A stretch of 64,000 bases of DNA from Nymphaea colorata (Eukaryota > Streptophyta > Magnoliopsida > Nymphaeales > Nymphaeaceae). The DNA lies in NCBI RefSeq assembly GCF_008831285.2, contig NC_045139.1, positions 4,748,704 to 4,812,703 of the forward strand. Direction: 5' to 3'. Under the pieces are notes generated by a model. The model was not told where the DNA came from, did no database searches, and saw nothing but the letters and a program-made list of their open reading frames with translations. The position numbers and the translations under genes are program-made. This document shows, piece by piece, positions 24,841 through 43,167 of this stretch. Every line of letters starts with the position of its first letter. Within the stretch, counting starts at the first letter, position 1.

Positions 24841-26296
24841 AAACAAAATTATTTTATGCATCTTATCAATAGAAACAGCAAAATACTATGAGCAAGAAAT
24901 AAGCAGTTATGTCATGTTCTCTGTTTAAATAGCTTTCTGCACTTTCCAGATTGAAGTATGAATCCATGAGCAATTTTGCTTGCAATTCATGTTAAACGCT
25001 ATGTTCTAAAGGATGCATATATGAGATCACACCAAAATTCACCACAGATAAAGATAAATTTGAGAAATAACAAAGCCGGTTATTGGAGTTCTGGGACACT
25101 GTTTCAAAGAGTGCAATGTTTCTACCAGCAAAGAACAAAAGGTTTCTTTGGGGGATAAAAAATTTGAAAAATTCGTTCAAACAAAGGGAGATTAATTTGT
25201 TCAACAAAACGCCGATTGTATTTGTTTTCATCAAACAACCCCTTGCAAAAAATATATATCAAATGAAGAAGGAACACCTCTTTCTTGTGGGCCACTTGGG
25301 TGTTAGGGCATTTCATTTGTGATGGCTGATTGATTCAATCTCTTTTCTGCTGCACCTCCTTTTCCTTTTAAGAAGGTCAACAACGTGTTTATCTGCTCAA
25401 AAAAACAATATTACAAACTCAAACAAGTACCATTTCTCAATGTTCTCCATTTGATTGTTAAAACAAAGCTATATGCCAACTGCATGAGAAAAATTCAGAC
25501 CTGCCTCTGCAATCAAAGTTGAAGGGCTGGTTGTTAAATAAATGTTCTGCACGCTATAGCTCTTTTTGATTTCCAGGATGGATCTACTTTAAGAGGCATT
25601 TGACAATAAGAACAATATGTTTTTCGTGAGTTAGAGACAAAGGCGAAGCAACATTGTAGCCCACAAAACTGACTTTATTTATGTATATAAATTTAATTAA
25701 TTTCTAGTCTTTTACATTTTTGTGCCGCTTAAAGTTTGAAATTTAAACTTAAACTGCTCCTCAGCCAAAATTTTTCGGCTCGGCCACAGACTGATTTTTA
25801 AAATAATATGTGCATGTATTTTATTGTATATCATAATATATAGTACATATGATAATGGATTATTATATTGTTGGACAGAACCACGTGAATCATGTGAATT
25901 GGCTGAATCGACTAAGTCAACAAACAGTTAAGAGAGTGGTTAGATATCTGAAGGGAATAACTGGGGACAGTCTTTTTTGTAAACAATAAAAAATGAAGTA
26001 GCAGATATACCTATAAATAGTTTGCATTTTGTTCTTTTTTGGAGCCTCCTCCTCTGTTTGTAGGTCTATATATATATATATATTACAATAAAGGAGGGGA
26101 TTACCCAAGTTTGGGCTTGGCTAGACACCCTAAACCTCACCCTGGGTCCAGCCCTGTTAAATTAAAAAATATAAAATACAATTTGTTTAAATATAAAATA
26201 TATTTTTAATAATGAAATGAAAATAATATTGAATAACTTATCATATTGAATCGGGTTCCGTCAGGTCGACAAGGACCTGCTTTCCGGGCCTGATGC
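24841..26296. other. 3' flank of MATE copy A and block end
   Basis: 24841 to about 26096 matches the 3' flank of copy B (40705-41811) and includes the 3' UTR. An AATAAA-like TTAAATAAATG lies at 25534. After 26100 the similarity ends and a transposon-like GGGCTTGGCTAGACACCC sequence begins. No gene seen. Confidence 0.6.
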
Positions 26297-26988
26297 CAGT
26301 GGCGGAGCCAGCATGGGGCTGGCGTGGGCGCTTGCCCATGCCAGCCCAAGGTAGCTCCATACAGTAGCGGAGCTAGCCCATGCCAGAATTGGGTCGCGCC
26401 CCACCACTTTCCTCTGCCTCCAGCCCGCTTTCCCTTGTTATGCTTCAGCCTCCAGGCGAGGTTAGTGCCTCCGTCTATCATGAAAGAATCTACAAGCATC
26501 TCGTTCAGAACTTTTCTCTTCAAGACTTCAACCAAGAATTTCAAGTCAACACTGAAATCACTGGCGGTGGGGTAAATGTCCGAGAGTCTGGCATTTAATC
26601 TAATCTGTCTGTTTCGGCGCAGCTCTTCGCTTCTGTCTCCGCCTCTGCTGCTCCTACCTCCTGCAATGCTTCTTTGTTTCTTTTCTTAACTATTCGTGGA
26701 AACTTAAGAAAAAGCGGTGAATCTGATAGCACCTAACTTATAGGATTTTTCCTTGTAGTGAATCTTAGTTTTCAAATTTGTCTAATTTATGAAGGATTTT
26801 TGTTTGGCGATCTGAATCGTGCTTGACGAATGAGGAGATCAAAGCTTTGCCAAACATCCCATCATGTTTGTTTATTTTTACATTAGTATCTTCAAATATT
26901 TGCTTTCTTCTATATGTGAGTGCCCCTTCGTATGTGAAAATCTATGAATCGGTGCCCCCTCCAGAAAACTTTTCTAGCTCCGCCACTG
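26297..26988. mobile_element. Non-autonomous DNA transposon with CAGTGGCGGAGC ends
   Basis: The left end CAGTGGCGGAGCCAG and right end CTAGCTCCGCCACTG are inverted copies with one mismatch. A second inward-facing CAGTAGCGGAGCTAG at 26361 suggests a nested or duplicated end. No transposase reading frame is visible. I could not identify a target-site duplication, so the superfamily (perhaps hAT) is uncertain. The right end abuts the start of block 2. Confidence 0.6.
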
Positions 26989-28480
26989 GGTTCAGATAAA
27001 CATAAATATCAAATCGGATTTGTTTTTAAATAAGTATTCTATATCTAATGCTTTTACATTTTGAAAACCAGTCAGATTCGGTTTAAAATTTGGATTTGGA
27101 TTTGTATATGAATATAAAAATCAGATTTGGATCATATTCAAATTGTGAAATCATATTTAAATACAACTTTTCTTTGTTCATATTTGAATCCAACATTCAA
27201 TCTGAATTAATGAATATCTGGAAAAACAGTTACAGTTAAGGGTAGATCCAATTTAAATTTGATTTTTTGACATCCCTACCTGGTTGGAACAGGTTGGAAA
27301 GTTGACATTTGATCAGATTCAGATTTAAATACAACTTTTCTTTGTTCATTTTTTAATCTGACATTCAATCTGAATTTATGAATATCCGGGAAAATAGATA
27401 CAGTTAAGGGTACATCAAATTTAAATTTGATCGGTTGAGATCCCTACCTGGTTGGAACAGGTTCAAAAGTTGACATTTGATCAGATTCCTATTTGGGTTC
27501 AGATAAACATAAATATCTAATTGGAATTGTTTTTAAATAAGTATTATATATCTAATGCTTTTACGTTTTGAAAATCAGTCAGATTCGGTTTAAAATTTGG
27601 ATTTGGATTTGCATATGAATATAAAAATCAGATTTGGATCATACTCAAATTGTGAAATCAGATTTAAATACAACTTTTCTTTGTTCATATTTGAATCCAA
27701 CGTTCAATCTGAATTTATGAATATCCGGAAAAAGAAATACAGTTAAGGGTCCATCCAATTTAAATTTGATCTGTCGACATCCCTACCTGGTTGAAACAGG
27801 TTCGAAAGTTGACATTTGATCAGATTCAAATTTGGGTTCAGATAAACATAAATAGTTGATTGGATTTGTTTTTAAATAAGTATTATATATCTAATGCTTT
27901 TACATTTTGAAAATCAATTAGATTCGGTTTAAAATTTGGATTTGGATTTGGATATGAATATAAAAATCAGATTTGGATCATATTCAAATTGTGAAATCAG
28001 ATTTAAATACAACTTTTCTTTGTTCATATTTGAATCCAACGTTCAATCCAAATTTATGAATATCCGGGAAAACAGATACAGTTAAGGGTACATCCAATTT
28101 AAATTTGATCTGTTGACATCCCTACCTGGCTGGAATAGGTTCGAAAGTTGACATTTGATCATAGTCAGATTTGGGATCAGATCAACATAAATATCTGATC
28201 GGATTTGTTTTTAAATAAGTATTCTATATCTAATGCATTTACATTTTGAAAATCAGTGAGATTTGGTTGAAAATTTGGATTTGGATTTGGATATGAATAT
28301 AAAAATCAAATTTGGATCATAATCAAATTGTGAAATCAGATTTAAATGCAACTTTTCTTTGTTCATATTGGAATCCAACGTTCAATCTAAATTTATGAAT
28401 ATCCAGAAAGACATATACACTTAAGGGTACAGCCAATTTAAATTTGATCTGTTGACATCCTACCGGGTTGGAACAGGTTC
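26989..28480 (+). repeat. Tandem array, period about 339 bp
   Basis: The unit is recognised by TTTTGAAAATCAGTCAGATT at about 27060, 27567, 27905 and 28244; the first interval holds an extra partial unit. Each unit also has CAACTTTTCTTTGTTCATAT and GTTGACATCCCTACCTGG. Single degenerate copies occur at 7735-8010, 54350-54680 and 5560-5960. No coding frame. Confidence 0.88.
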
Positions 28481-31400
28481 GAAAGAGATAAGAATCTTGA
28501 ATGGCAAAGCTGTTCGAAGCAGGCTGAGGTTTCCTCAGGATAGGTAGGCCTTTCTAGGGATTTATTCTGCATTGTTGGGCTTATTGCCTTCCACTTTGAT
28601 TTGTCTATCTGATAATATGTGTTAAAACTTTTATGCCGTGTTTGGATGACATCCCGAAACGGGCTTTTGAGAGGCAAAACTTCATTTTGCTTAACAAATC
28701 CCGTTTTTGGATGTGACTTTCCATATGACCAATGAGGTCAAACGTCTTTTCGATGCCATTCATCTATTGTTCATTCTGACGAATGGCATACAGCCACTTG
28801 TCCTTGAAACGCAAGCCCTGAAAAAATTTCAAAAGTCGTTCAAAAGAGTGGCTGCAAATGAAAGCAGTTCATCCATGGCAACCATCATGCAGAAGAATGC
28901 GCACTTCTTAATCTGCAGACCAAAAGACCTTGCACAAGAGCTCTTGGATCTCAATATTATATAGTTTCCTTAACAAAATGTAGAGGTGATTTAGCATGAA
29001 TCAACCTTCAAATTATGTTGGTGATGAGAAAAAATGTGTTTCAAACATCGACATTCAATTGTCAAACTAGATATTTATCTGTGAAACCATCGTGAATCAA
29101 TACAATATACAAAGTCCTCAGATTTTTGGCAATTCCAAGAATGATTCTTACCGAGTCAATCTTCGATCATCTTATGTGGCAAGATCCGGATAAAGAAACA
29201 CAAAAATTCGATATTTGAAGTGCATCTGTGGAGTCATCTGTAGATCCTGACTAGATTTGGATGACTAAAGCATATTTTTGCTGGATTAGTCGGATCCACC
29301 AAGTCAAACTGAAGTTAATTAAAAATGTGCAAATCTCCCTTTTAATTTACATCTGAAACTTGTGCCGCTGTATCTCCAAGGTATTGTTTCGAGAAGCAGA
29401 GCCATATAATTCTGGCTAAGGGGCACTAGTTATAAATTTTTTAGTTTCTAAGGGGCACTAACATGTAAATGAACAAAAATTTCTTTAAAAATCAATATAA
29501 AAAAGAGAATTTTTTGTATGTCCATGTGGCCAATTGCCCACACAGTGCCCACCTACTTACACTCCTGGTTTCGAGCCATAAGGGTGTAGCTTAACTGGGT
29601 GGGTAGTGTGGTGCACATAAAAGAGAGTTGTTATGTCGATCGCCTTGACGGCCACCTCGCTTAGGGAACTGGCCCATATTGGTTGAGTACTCTCGTGACC
29701 ACCACTTTGCTTAGGGAACTAATCTGTCCGGCCCCTCTTCCGAGTGGCGGGCTTCACAAACTTCTCGCTCACCCAGAAAAAAAGAGGAAAAAAAAATAGT
29801 GCCAAATATCGTGATAGAACTAAAATAAATGTAACTTCTGAAAATGAAAGTTCCTCATACCAATCTTTTTGCTAGGAAAAATTCTCTCCGGAGAGGATTT
29901 CCACCATCTGAACTTTGTTATAATGATTTTTACACATTTATGTTTTTCTTGGATATTTCTCAGAAACCTTAAAATCCTCGGGCGGTGGGATTAGCCTCTC
30001 GCTCACCGGAAATATGTAATTAAGAAGCCTTTGAATTTTGTATGCAAGTAGAACGAACCAAAATAATGGTGTAATCATGAAGAAGTGTTGAGGTGTCATG
30101 TTAGGAGTCATAAATAAATAGCAAAGAGAAATCAATAGGAATTATTGTGCTTAGTGAAGTAACTTTTAATTTTGAAGGAAGCTTTCTTGTTAACTTGCTT
30201 CTTTTCATTTATACGGTTGGTGCGGTTTTTACTTCATGTCCTCAAGAAACTCCAACATTAAGAGATGGCGTGATATCAGTACCGCTTTCTACTTAGAGAC
30301 ATTTTAATTCTACCTTCCATGATTCCCAACTTCTGCTAATTGTGACATTTCACTCAATTATGAAGAGCAAATGAGTGAGCCATGAATTTCTAACAGAATA
30401 ATAAAGTGGTCTAAATGACAATCAATCTTGATGAAAATCAATCTAATGACAATGTGGTATAGAGCCAAAGGCTTTGAATGGAGTGGCAAGAGGTATACAG
30501 CAGAGGCGGAATTTAACCATGCCAGTAATTTTTCATTACAAGGGTCAAACTATACTTTCAAAATTTTAACAGGAGCCAAAATAAACTTTTTCAAAATTTT
30601 TATATAGATTAAATGAAAACTTTTTATGTGTGTTTTTTTTTTTTATTTTGATGAGGGCCAAGGCCCCTGGCTCTGTCTCTATATACAAGGATGGTTCTGG
30701 CTTGAGTACTTTGTAGATTTTTAGTGTACCAGTTGATACGATTTTGACTGATGGCAGAGCAAGATTTTTTTGACTAACGAGTCACCAGCCCAAGTCTAGT
30801 TAGGGCATGATTTTTTAATAATTATAGTATAATTTCAAGCACTCTAAAAGAAAATTTTCCATATATCTCTGCCATTGATTCAGACCAGGGGTGGGGTGGA
30901 TCTGGGGGGTGGGCGGCTCATTTTATGTAAATTTTAGAAAGTTTTAGTTCTCTTATATGAAAAATAATATTTCAGCAAAAAATATTCTGACACCGCCCCT
31001 GAAGAACTCTAATGTATTTTGCTGCATCAAATCCGACATGCTTTCTAACTTTAGCTTAGAGAGATTATTTCGTCTTAAGTTCCATCTGTTAAATGCAGTA
31101 CATCTTTAGTGCCAAAGTAACTTTTTGTAGGCACTTTTTTATGTATGTGATGATAACTTGCTTATAATTCCCATGGGACCTTAGTAAAAGTACAGAACCA
31201 GTTTTTGGCCACTTTCTTATCATGGAATTTCTTGATTTCGACACGTTTTTTATTTTTTTCTGAAAATAGCTTTCGAAAGTAAAACAATAATTTTCTTGTC
31301 AACTAAATTGTTATTATTATTTTTAAGTCAACAAGTTTACGTACATTTGGATGTAACCGCATTAGTCTTTTTGCCTTTTCAGAAACTAAATGGGAAAACT

Positions 31401-32455
31401 GAATCTCAAACTTCCATAGGAGTATACATCATTTAGATATGTTTATATATATAAAAAAAAAGTCTTCCCTCAGACCAAATCATTGAAGTTACTCCCCCTC
31501 CCTCAAAGTTGTTTTTTTTTAATTTACATATATAATTTTAAAATGTTTATGTATCATATATAAATATTTTGCCAAATGATATTTCGGTGCCTATGAAAAT
31601 TTTTAAACTATAATTCGGTCATACTCATAAAATTTTTTTTCTCTGCCCCTATTCTCTAATATAAAAAAAGACATTGCAAAAGAAATAAATGAGGACATTT
31701 TAGGTTGTTTCAACTTTCAATTGAATGGATATAAATAATGTGAGAAAATGGGGTTGAACCCGTACATGAGAGAGAGATTGAAATTAAAAGAGAGAGGAGA
31801 AGGGGGGGGAGGGGGGAGAGAGAGAGAGAGTCAATGGTGTTATATTGGAAACCATAAATCAAGAAAATGAAGGTTTTTCACTTGAAGATCTGATCTCTAA
31901 GAAGGCATTTGATGGAGTGAGAAGGACAGAAGAAGAAAAAAAGTTTCAAAGTTTTGAAGAAAAACAATTACATGTTTTTGAAAAATTGGAAAAAATTCAT
32001 ACAAGTCTAAGAAGAGAAAGGAAAATATCTCAGTAATAGAGATAGTTTTGAAAACATGGCTAGAAGCTGCATAACACATATGGAAATAACAAATAACCAC
32101 CTAAATTTTCAAGTCTAATAAATAGGCCCTCTACATTTTTATATAATTCTCAAATCGCAGCCTCCACATAAAAAACGTTAATACGAAGGGATAATATACA
32201 CAATTAGCTCTGTAAAAACAAAATATTTATTAAATAAAAGGATGTCTGCTGTCCAACGAGGTATCTGGTCTAGCAAGGGTGGACAGCAGTGACCGTGCCA
32301 GAAATTTCTAATGAGGTACACTAAACTTAAATTTCAAAGTACTGGTGCACTCATATGAAAAAAAAAACCTAAAAATCAATAATGTTTTCATATGTAAGTA
32401 AGGTCAAATTTGTGGGCTGCTGTGGGCATTTGTCCACACCAGCTATAACGTAGCT

Positions 32456-33271
32456 AAACCCGGCCCGGGTTGGCCCCCCGGGCCTGAAACCCGGGCCCGA
32501 GCCCGGCCCGATATATTGTCGGGCCGGGCTGGGCCGGGTACCGGGCCTGGGCCACAGAAATCAGGCCCAACCCGGCCCGTTTGGTGGATCCGACCCGCGC
32601 TCGAGCGTCTCGTCCAGGCCCTCCACCGCTCGCCTGCCGAACGGCAGGCGGGTGGTGGTTTTTCACCGGCAGGCCACCCAACTTCGTGGGTGGCCGCCAG
32701 CGGATGCCGCCAAGACTGCCGGCCATCGCGGCGGAGAGGGAGGGGAGCTGCGGTGGACGGAGGCGGAGAGGGAGGGGAGAAGGAGGGGCTGCGGTGGACG
32801 GAGGCGGAGAGGGAGAGGGAGACGGAGGCGGAGAGGGAGGGGAGCGAGCGGGGCTGTGGTGGACGGAGGCGGAGAGGGAGAGGGAAACGGGAGAGGGAGC
32901 AGAGGGAGAGGGAGAGGGAGACGGTAGGGAGAAGGAGGAGAGGGAGAGGGAGAGGGAGACGGGAGGGAGACGGAAGGGAGAGGGAGCAGAGGGAGAAGGA
33001 GACGGAAGGGAGAAGGAGCAAAGGGAGAGGGAGACGGAAGGGAAAGGGAGATGAGCAGAGGGAGATGGAGAGCGAGTCGAGGGCTCAGGGCGGAGGCCGC
33101 CCGACCGTCCGAGGGCGGGAGTTGGGCCGGCCGGGCCGCCGTTGGGCCGCCCTTCCCGCCCAGGCCCGGCCCGATTTGGTTATCGGGCCTGGCTGTCGGG
33201 CCCGGGTCCGGCCCGGGATTTTCCAGGCCCAAACCCCGCCCGGCGACGGCCCGGCCCGACGCCCAGCCTTA
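32456..33271. mobile_element. 816-bp GC-rich insertion with 9-bp target-site duplication (MULE-like?)
   Basis: Bracketed by AACGTAGCT at 32447-32455 and 33272-33280. Block 1 shows the unoccupied site once (CTATAACGTAGCTCCGCCAC near 11584). Both arms consist of GGCCCGGCCCGA-type sequence in opposite orientation, forming long imperfect inverted ends; the middle (32700-33060) is a GGAGAGGGAG minisatellite. A 9-bp duplication suggests Mutator-like, but the terminal bases do not match well. The long open frames on both strands follow from GC richness and purine repeats; I see no domain in them. Confidence 0.75.
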
Positions 33272-33404
33272 AACGTAGCTCCACCACTCGACAGGGGCTG
33301 AGGGTCTACCAGCTCCATTGGCTCCTTGACATTTTCTGTTTGGAGGCAGCAATTTGGAAATTATATGAAAAAGTGGGTGACCTACAACAAGGTTCATGTG
33401 TTGT

Positions 33405-33775
33405 GGATTAGAAATAACCAAAATGACCCTGTTCATTAAATGGGAAAACCCTATTATGAAAAGTGGGTGAAGGAGATTATGCCCTACGATTAGAAATGAC
33501 CAAAATGACCCTGTTCATTAAATGGGAAAACCCTATTATGAAAAGTGGGTGAAGGAGATTATGCCCTACGCCTACAACAAGGTTCATGTGTTGTGGATTA
33601 AAAATGACCAAAATGACCCTGTTCATTAAATGGGAAAACCCTATTATGAAAAGTGGGTGAAGGAGATTATGCCCTACGCCTACAACAACGTTCATGTGTT
33701 CTGGATTAGAAATGACCAAAATGACCCTGTTCATTAAATGGGAAAACCCTATTATGAGCGCAAAAATGGTATGGT
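33405..33775 (+). repeat. Tandem array, period about 107 bp
   Basis: CAAAATGACCCTGTTCATTA occurs at about 33419, 33501, 33609 and 33716 with spacings of about 82, 108 and 107. Blocks 1 (about 11739) and 3 (about 60000) have one copy each, so the expansion is specific to block 2. Confidence 0.88.
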
Positions 33776-34706
33776 CAAATGGTTTTATAAAATTATCAAA
33801 ATGACCTTGGTCAGTGGCTGAGCCAAAAAAATTTTAGCCCAGGGGCACTGACCAACCTCTGGCGTAGTGAGTTGGGTGCGTGCAAGCTGTGCCCGAGTCT
33901 AAAGCGGACACTGCATTACAATAGAAAATCTTATGATAAATTGGCATCGGCAGTGGACCTCATCAGCCACACGGTAGCTTCGCTGCTGCTTGAGGTTTAT
34001 GTCATAGGATAACAAAGAAATCATTCTAAAAAATGAGTGCCTATTTGTTAGACTTGTAAAGTCTAACAAAATAAATTTGTTAAGCAATTTGTAATTTTTT
34101 TTCTTTTAACTTTATCAAAATAAATGACTAGAAAAAATTTTACCTTTTACAAAAGTGAAACATTTACCCAAAATAAATGTTGATGTTGCATCGATTAATG
34201 TCTCCTAATAGCTTCATTAAACCATACATAAATATTGTTCCTTGACATGCAATTATTGTGCAATCAAACGCTTTGAAAGGGTTTGAATATTTATCACCCT
34301 CGTAATTAGTTTCAACTCATAGCTTCTTTCAAACTTATTTTCTCAAGAAAAAAAAAAAAACGCATAATCCTCCCAATTGAATATCCACTATCCTACAACA
34401 AAACTCTTCTTATTCACACCTAATCGCCCATTAAAATATATCTCTATGTAATGTAACTGAAGCCAGGTCATTAGTTAAATTTCTATGGGTGTTATTATTC
34501 TGAACTAAAAACACGGCTAGTTGATGAATATCACACTCTCCATCTAAGTAAAGGAGAGGGACTTCGTCCTTTTCAAACATAGTACACTTTTATATAAATA
34601 CATAACTTGCTTTTAAGATAAATTAATAAAATAGATCCATGATATACATCCATGCCATAAATAAACCTGCATCGTTAGAAGAAAGTTAGTACGTTACACA
34701 TATATG

Positions 34707-34717
34707 TATATGTAAAA
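34707..34717 (+). promoter_or_regulatory. Presumed core promoter of MATE copy B, with altered TATA element
   Basis: The block is TATATGTAAAAAG where copy D has CATATAAAAAG in the otherwise identical context before AGATTGTACACCTAAGCTTT. An intact TATATAAATA lies further upstream at 34591. The ATG is 132 bp downstream. Function is inferred from conservation between copies B and D. Confidence 0.4.
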
Positions 34718-34848
34718 AGATTGTACACCTAAGCTTTCATTCTCGCACAATTTTTCAACCACACAAGGGTACACTTCCTTCTCTTTCAAAGATAAATAAC
34801 CTCCAAGATCTCCAAGCACTTTTTAAATCTGTAAGTTGGAGATTAGTA

Positions 34849-40704
<5,856 letters not shown>

Positions 40705-41095
40705 AAAGAAAATTATTTCATGCATGTTATCAGTAGAAACAGCAAAATACTACGAGCAAGAAATAAGCAGTTATGTCAATAACTTCCCTGCACTTTCCAG
40801 ATTGAAGTATGAATCCGAGCAATTTTGCATGCAATTCATGTTAAACGCCAAGTCTAAAGAATGCATATATGAAATCACACCAAAATTCACCACAGATAAT
40901 GATAAAATTGAGAAATAACAAAGCCGGTTATTAGAGTTCTGGGAGACCCTTTCAAAGAACGCAAAGTTTCTACTAGCAAAGAACAAAAGGTTTCTTTGGG
41001 GATAAAATTTTTTAAAATTTCACTCATGAAAAAAGGAGATTAATTTGTTCAACAAAATGCCAATTGTTTTCTTTTTCATCAAACAACCCCTTTCA

Positions 41096-41141
<46 letters not shown>

Positions 41142-41811
41142 AAGAAGGAACACTTCTTTCTTGAGGGTCACTTGGGTGTTAGGGCATTTCACTTGTGATG
41201 GCTGATTGGCTCAACCTCTTTTCTGTTCCACCTCCTTTTCCCTTTAAAAAGGTTAATATCTGCTCAAAAAACAATATGACAAACTAGAACAAGTTCAAGT
41301 TCTCAAAGATTCTCCATTTGACTATTAAAACAAAGCTATATGCTAACTGTATGAGAAAAATTCAAACCTGCCTCAGCAATCAAAGTTGAAGGGCTGGTTG
41401 TTAAATAAATGTGCTGAAAACTGTCTTTTTTTAATTTCCAGGATGGATCTACTTTAAGAGGAATTTGGCAATAAGAACAATTGGTTTACAATAATATGTG
41501 GATGTATTTTAATGTATATCATAATATATAGTACATATGATAATGAGTTATTATATTGTTGGACAGAACCGCGTGAATCATGTGAATTGGCTGAATTGGC
41601 CAAGTCAACAAGCAGTTAAGAGAGTGGTCAGATATCTGGAGGGAATAGTTGGGGACAGTCTTCTTTGTAAACAATAACAAATGAAGTAGCAGATATACTT
41701 ATACACAGTTTGTATTTTGTTCCTTTTTGGAGGCCTTCTGCTCTGTTTGTGGGCCTTGAACTTTGTTCATTCCATTATTTTATTTTATTTCTACAATAAA
41801 GGAGGGGATTA
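40705..41811. other. 3' flank of MATE copy B
   Basis: Similar to 24841-26096. Contains a (TA)n run (about 41096-41137) and TTAAATAAATG at 41400, a possible polyadenylation signal. No gene. Similarity with block 1 ends at about 41811. Confidence 0.6.
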
Positions 41812-43149
41812 GACAATATTTGCATCGGAAGCAACAGATATACAAACATTCTATTTACAATGATGCAGATTGGTATGAGATATCAAGATAATAGAAGATC
41901 ACTATCAAGGTATATTGTGTGTGCATTAAACAAAAGCTGGTCTTTTAGGACTAGTTTGACAAAAGGAACAGTTTGAAACTGTTCCATGAATCTACCCTAA
42001 AATTGGGGTAAATTTATAAAACACTTATTCTATGAATATGTCCCAAACTTTGGCCATATTCATGGAACATTTAAATAATATTCTATTTGCAAAATAGACT
42101 TGAAAGATTGAGGCAAATTCATAGAACACTCTACAAAATGTTCGATGAATTTGCCCCAAGTCTTTGGGCAGATTCATGGAATAGTTTGAGAGGTAAAAAA
42201 TTGAAGAAAAAGAAATTAATGAACTGGAATATCAAGTAAACTTATTCGCTAAAGTATTGTTTGGCAGCTAGAACACTTTGCAGCATAGTTGGCAAACCCA
42301 TAAATCGATCTCGGCATGTTGAGTTAGGTCTTTTATTTTGGGGTTTTCAAAGATGAAAATTTTTAAAAATCTTTTGAAAATTTACTAAAAGATTTGGGGT
42401 CATTTATAAATCTTAATGGAAATCATGTGAGAAACTACTGATTTGTCCTCATCCGCTGGCCTACATTTTGTCTGTGTTGAAAGTATTTGTAAAAAAAATA
42501 AAAAGCTTTTTACAGGCACATTATTAAATGTTATCATAATGAACTTCTTTTTTGAAAGCTCTTTTTTTAGGCTTGGGCATCAGGCCGGCCTGGCCGGACA
42601 CCCAAAACCTGAGCTTGGGCCCGATCCTATATTTTTTTGATGGAGATAGAGATATTCACTTTTACACATAAAAGTTTCCCCTTTTCAACTGAGAGGGGGA
42701 GAGAGAGTGAGATCTCATTTTTCTCACTCTTCTTTTTATCACTCCTCTCTTTTTTTTTCCCTTTCTCTCTCGTTAGCTTTTTTTTTCAAACGTAACTCGG
42801 GCGATTCTGCCCAGATCCAATGGCAATTCCAAGCGATGAGATTTTGAAAATCTGCTGTAAAAGAATTGAATCTTGAATCATAGCTAGGTTTTTAGTGGAT
42901 ACAACCTGACTCAGGCTATTCCCAATTTAGATCAACAAGTTTGCAAACTGTGCTCAATCTGTAGTGAGTAGTCCATAAACCTGCCCTGATCTTCAAGGCA
43001 AATGCATGACACACTTCTAGAATGTTCTTGCTGCTAAACTGCCTCTACATCGGATGGATACGCTGTCAATTTTCTTAGATTAGCAAAATGAATAGTAAAA
43101 TTACCTGTGTCTCGTCCACTGCCTGCACCATCCCATCAAATCTTTATGG
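41812..43149. other. Unique intergenic stretch between block 2 and copia element 2
   Basis: Contains short repeats of a 'TTCATGGAACA / GAATTTGCCCCAA' type (41980-42190) and a GGCTTGGGCATCAGGCC transposon-like segment near 42570. A 25-nt piece at about 43062 resembles MATE exon 3. No gene recognised. Confidence 0.5.
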
Positions 43150-43167
43150 GGCGGACCCACCTCCCCT

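Noticed and set aside
31845-32036. 63-codon frame rich in Glu and Lys
   Set aside because: Not open in block 3 (around 58480-58680), so there is no sign of selection for coding.
32443-33301. Long open frames on both strands (192 and 261 codons) in the GC-rich insertion
   Set aside because: They consist of Pro/Leu/Ser or Arg/Glu/Gly repeats from a purine-rich minisatellite and GC-rich arms within a recent insertion; no domain.
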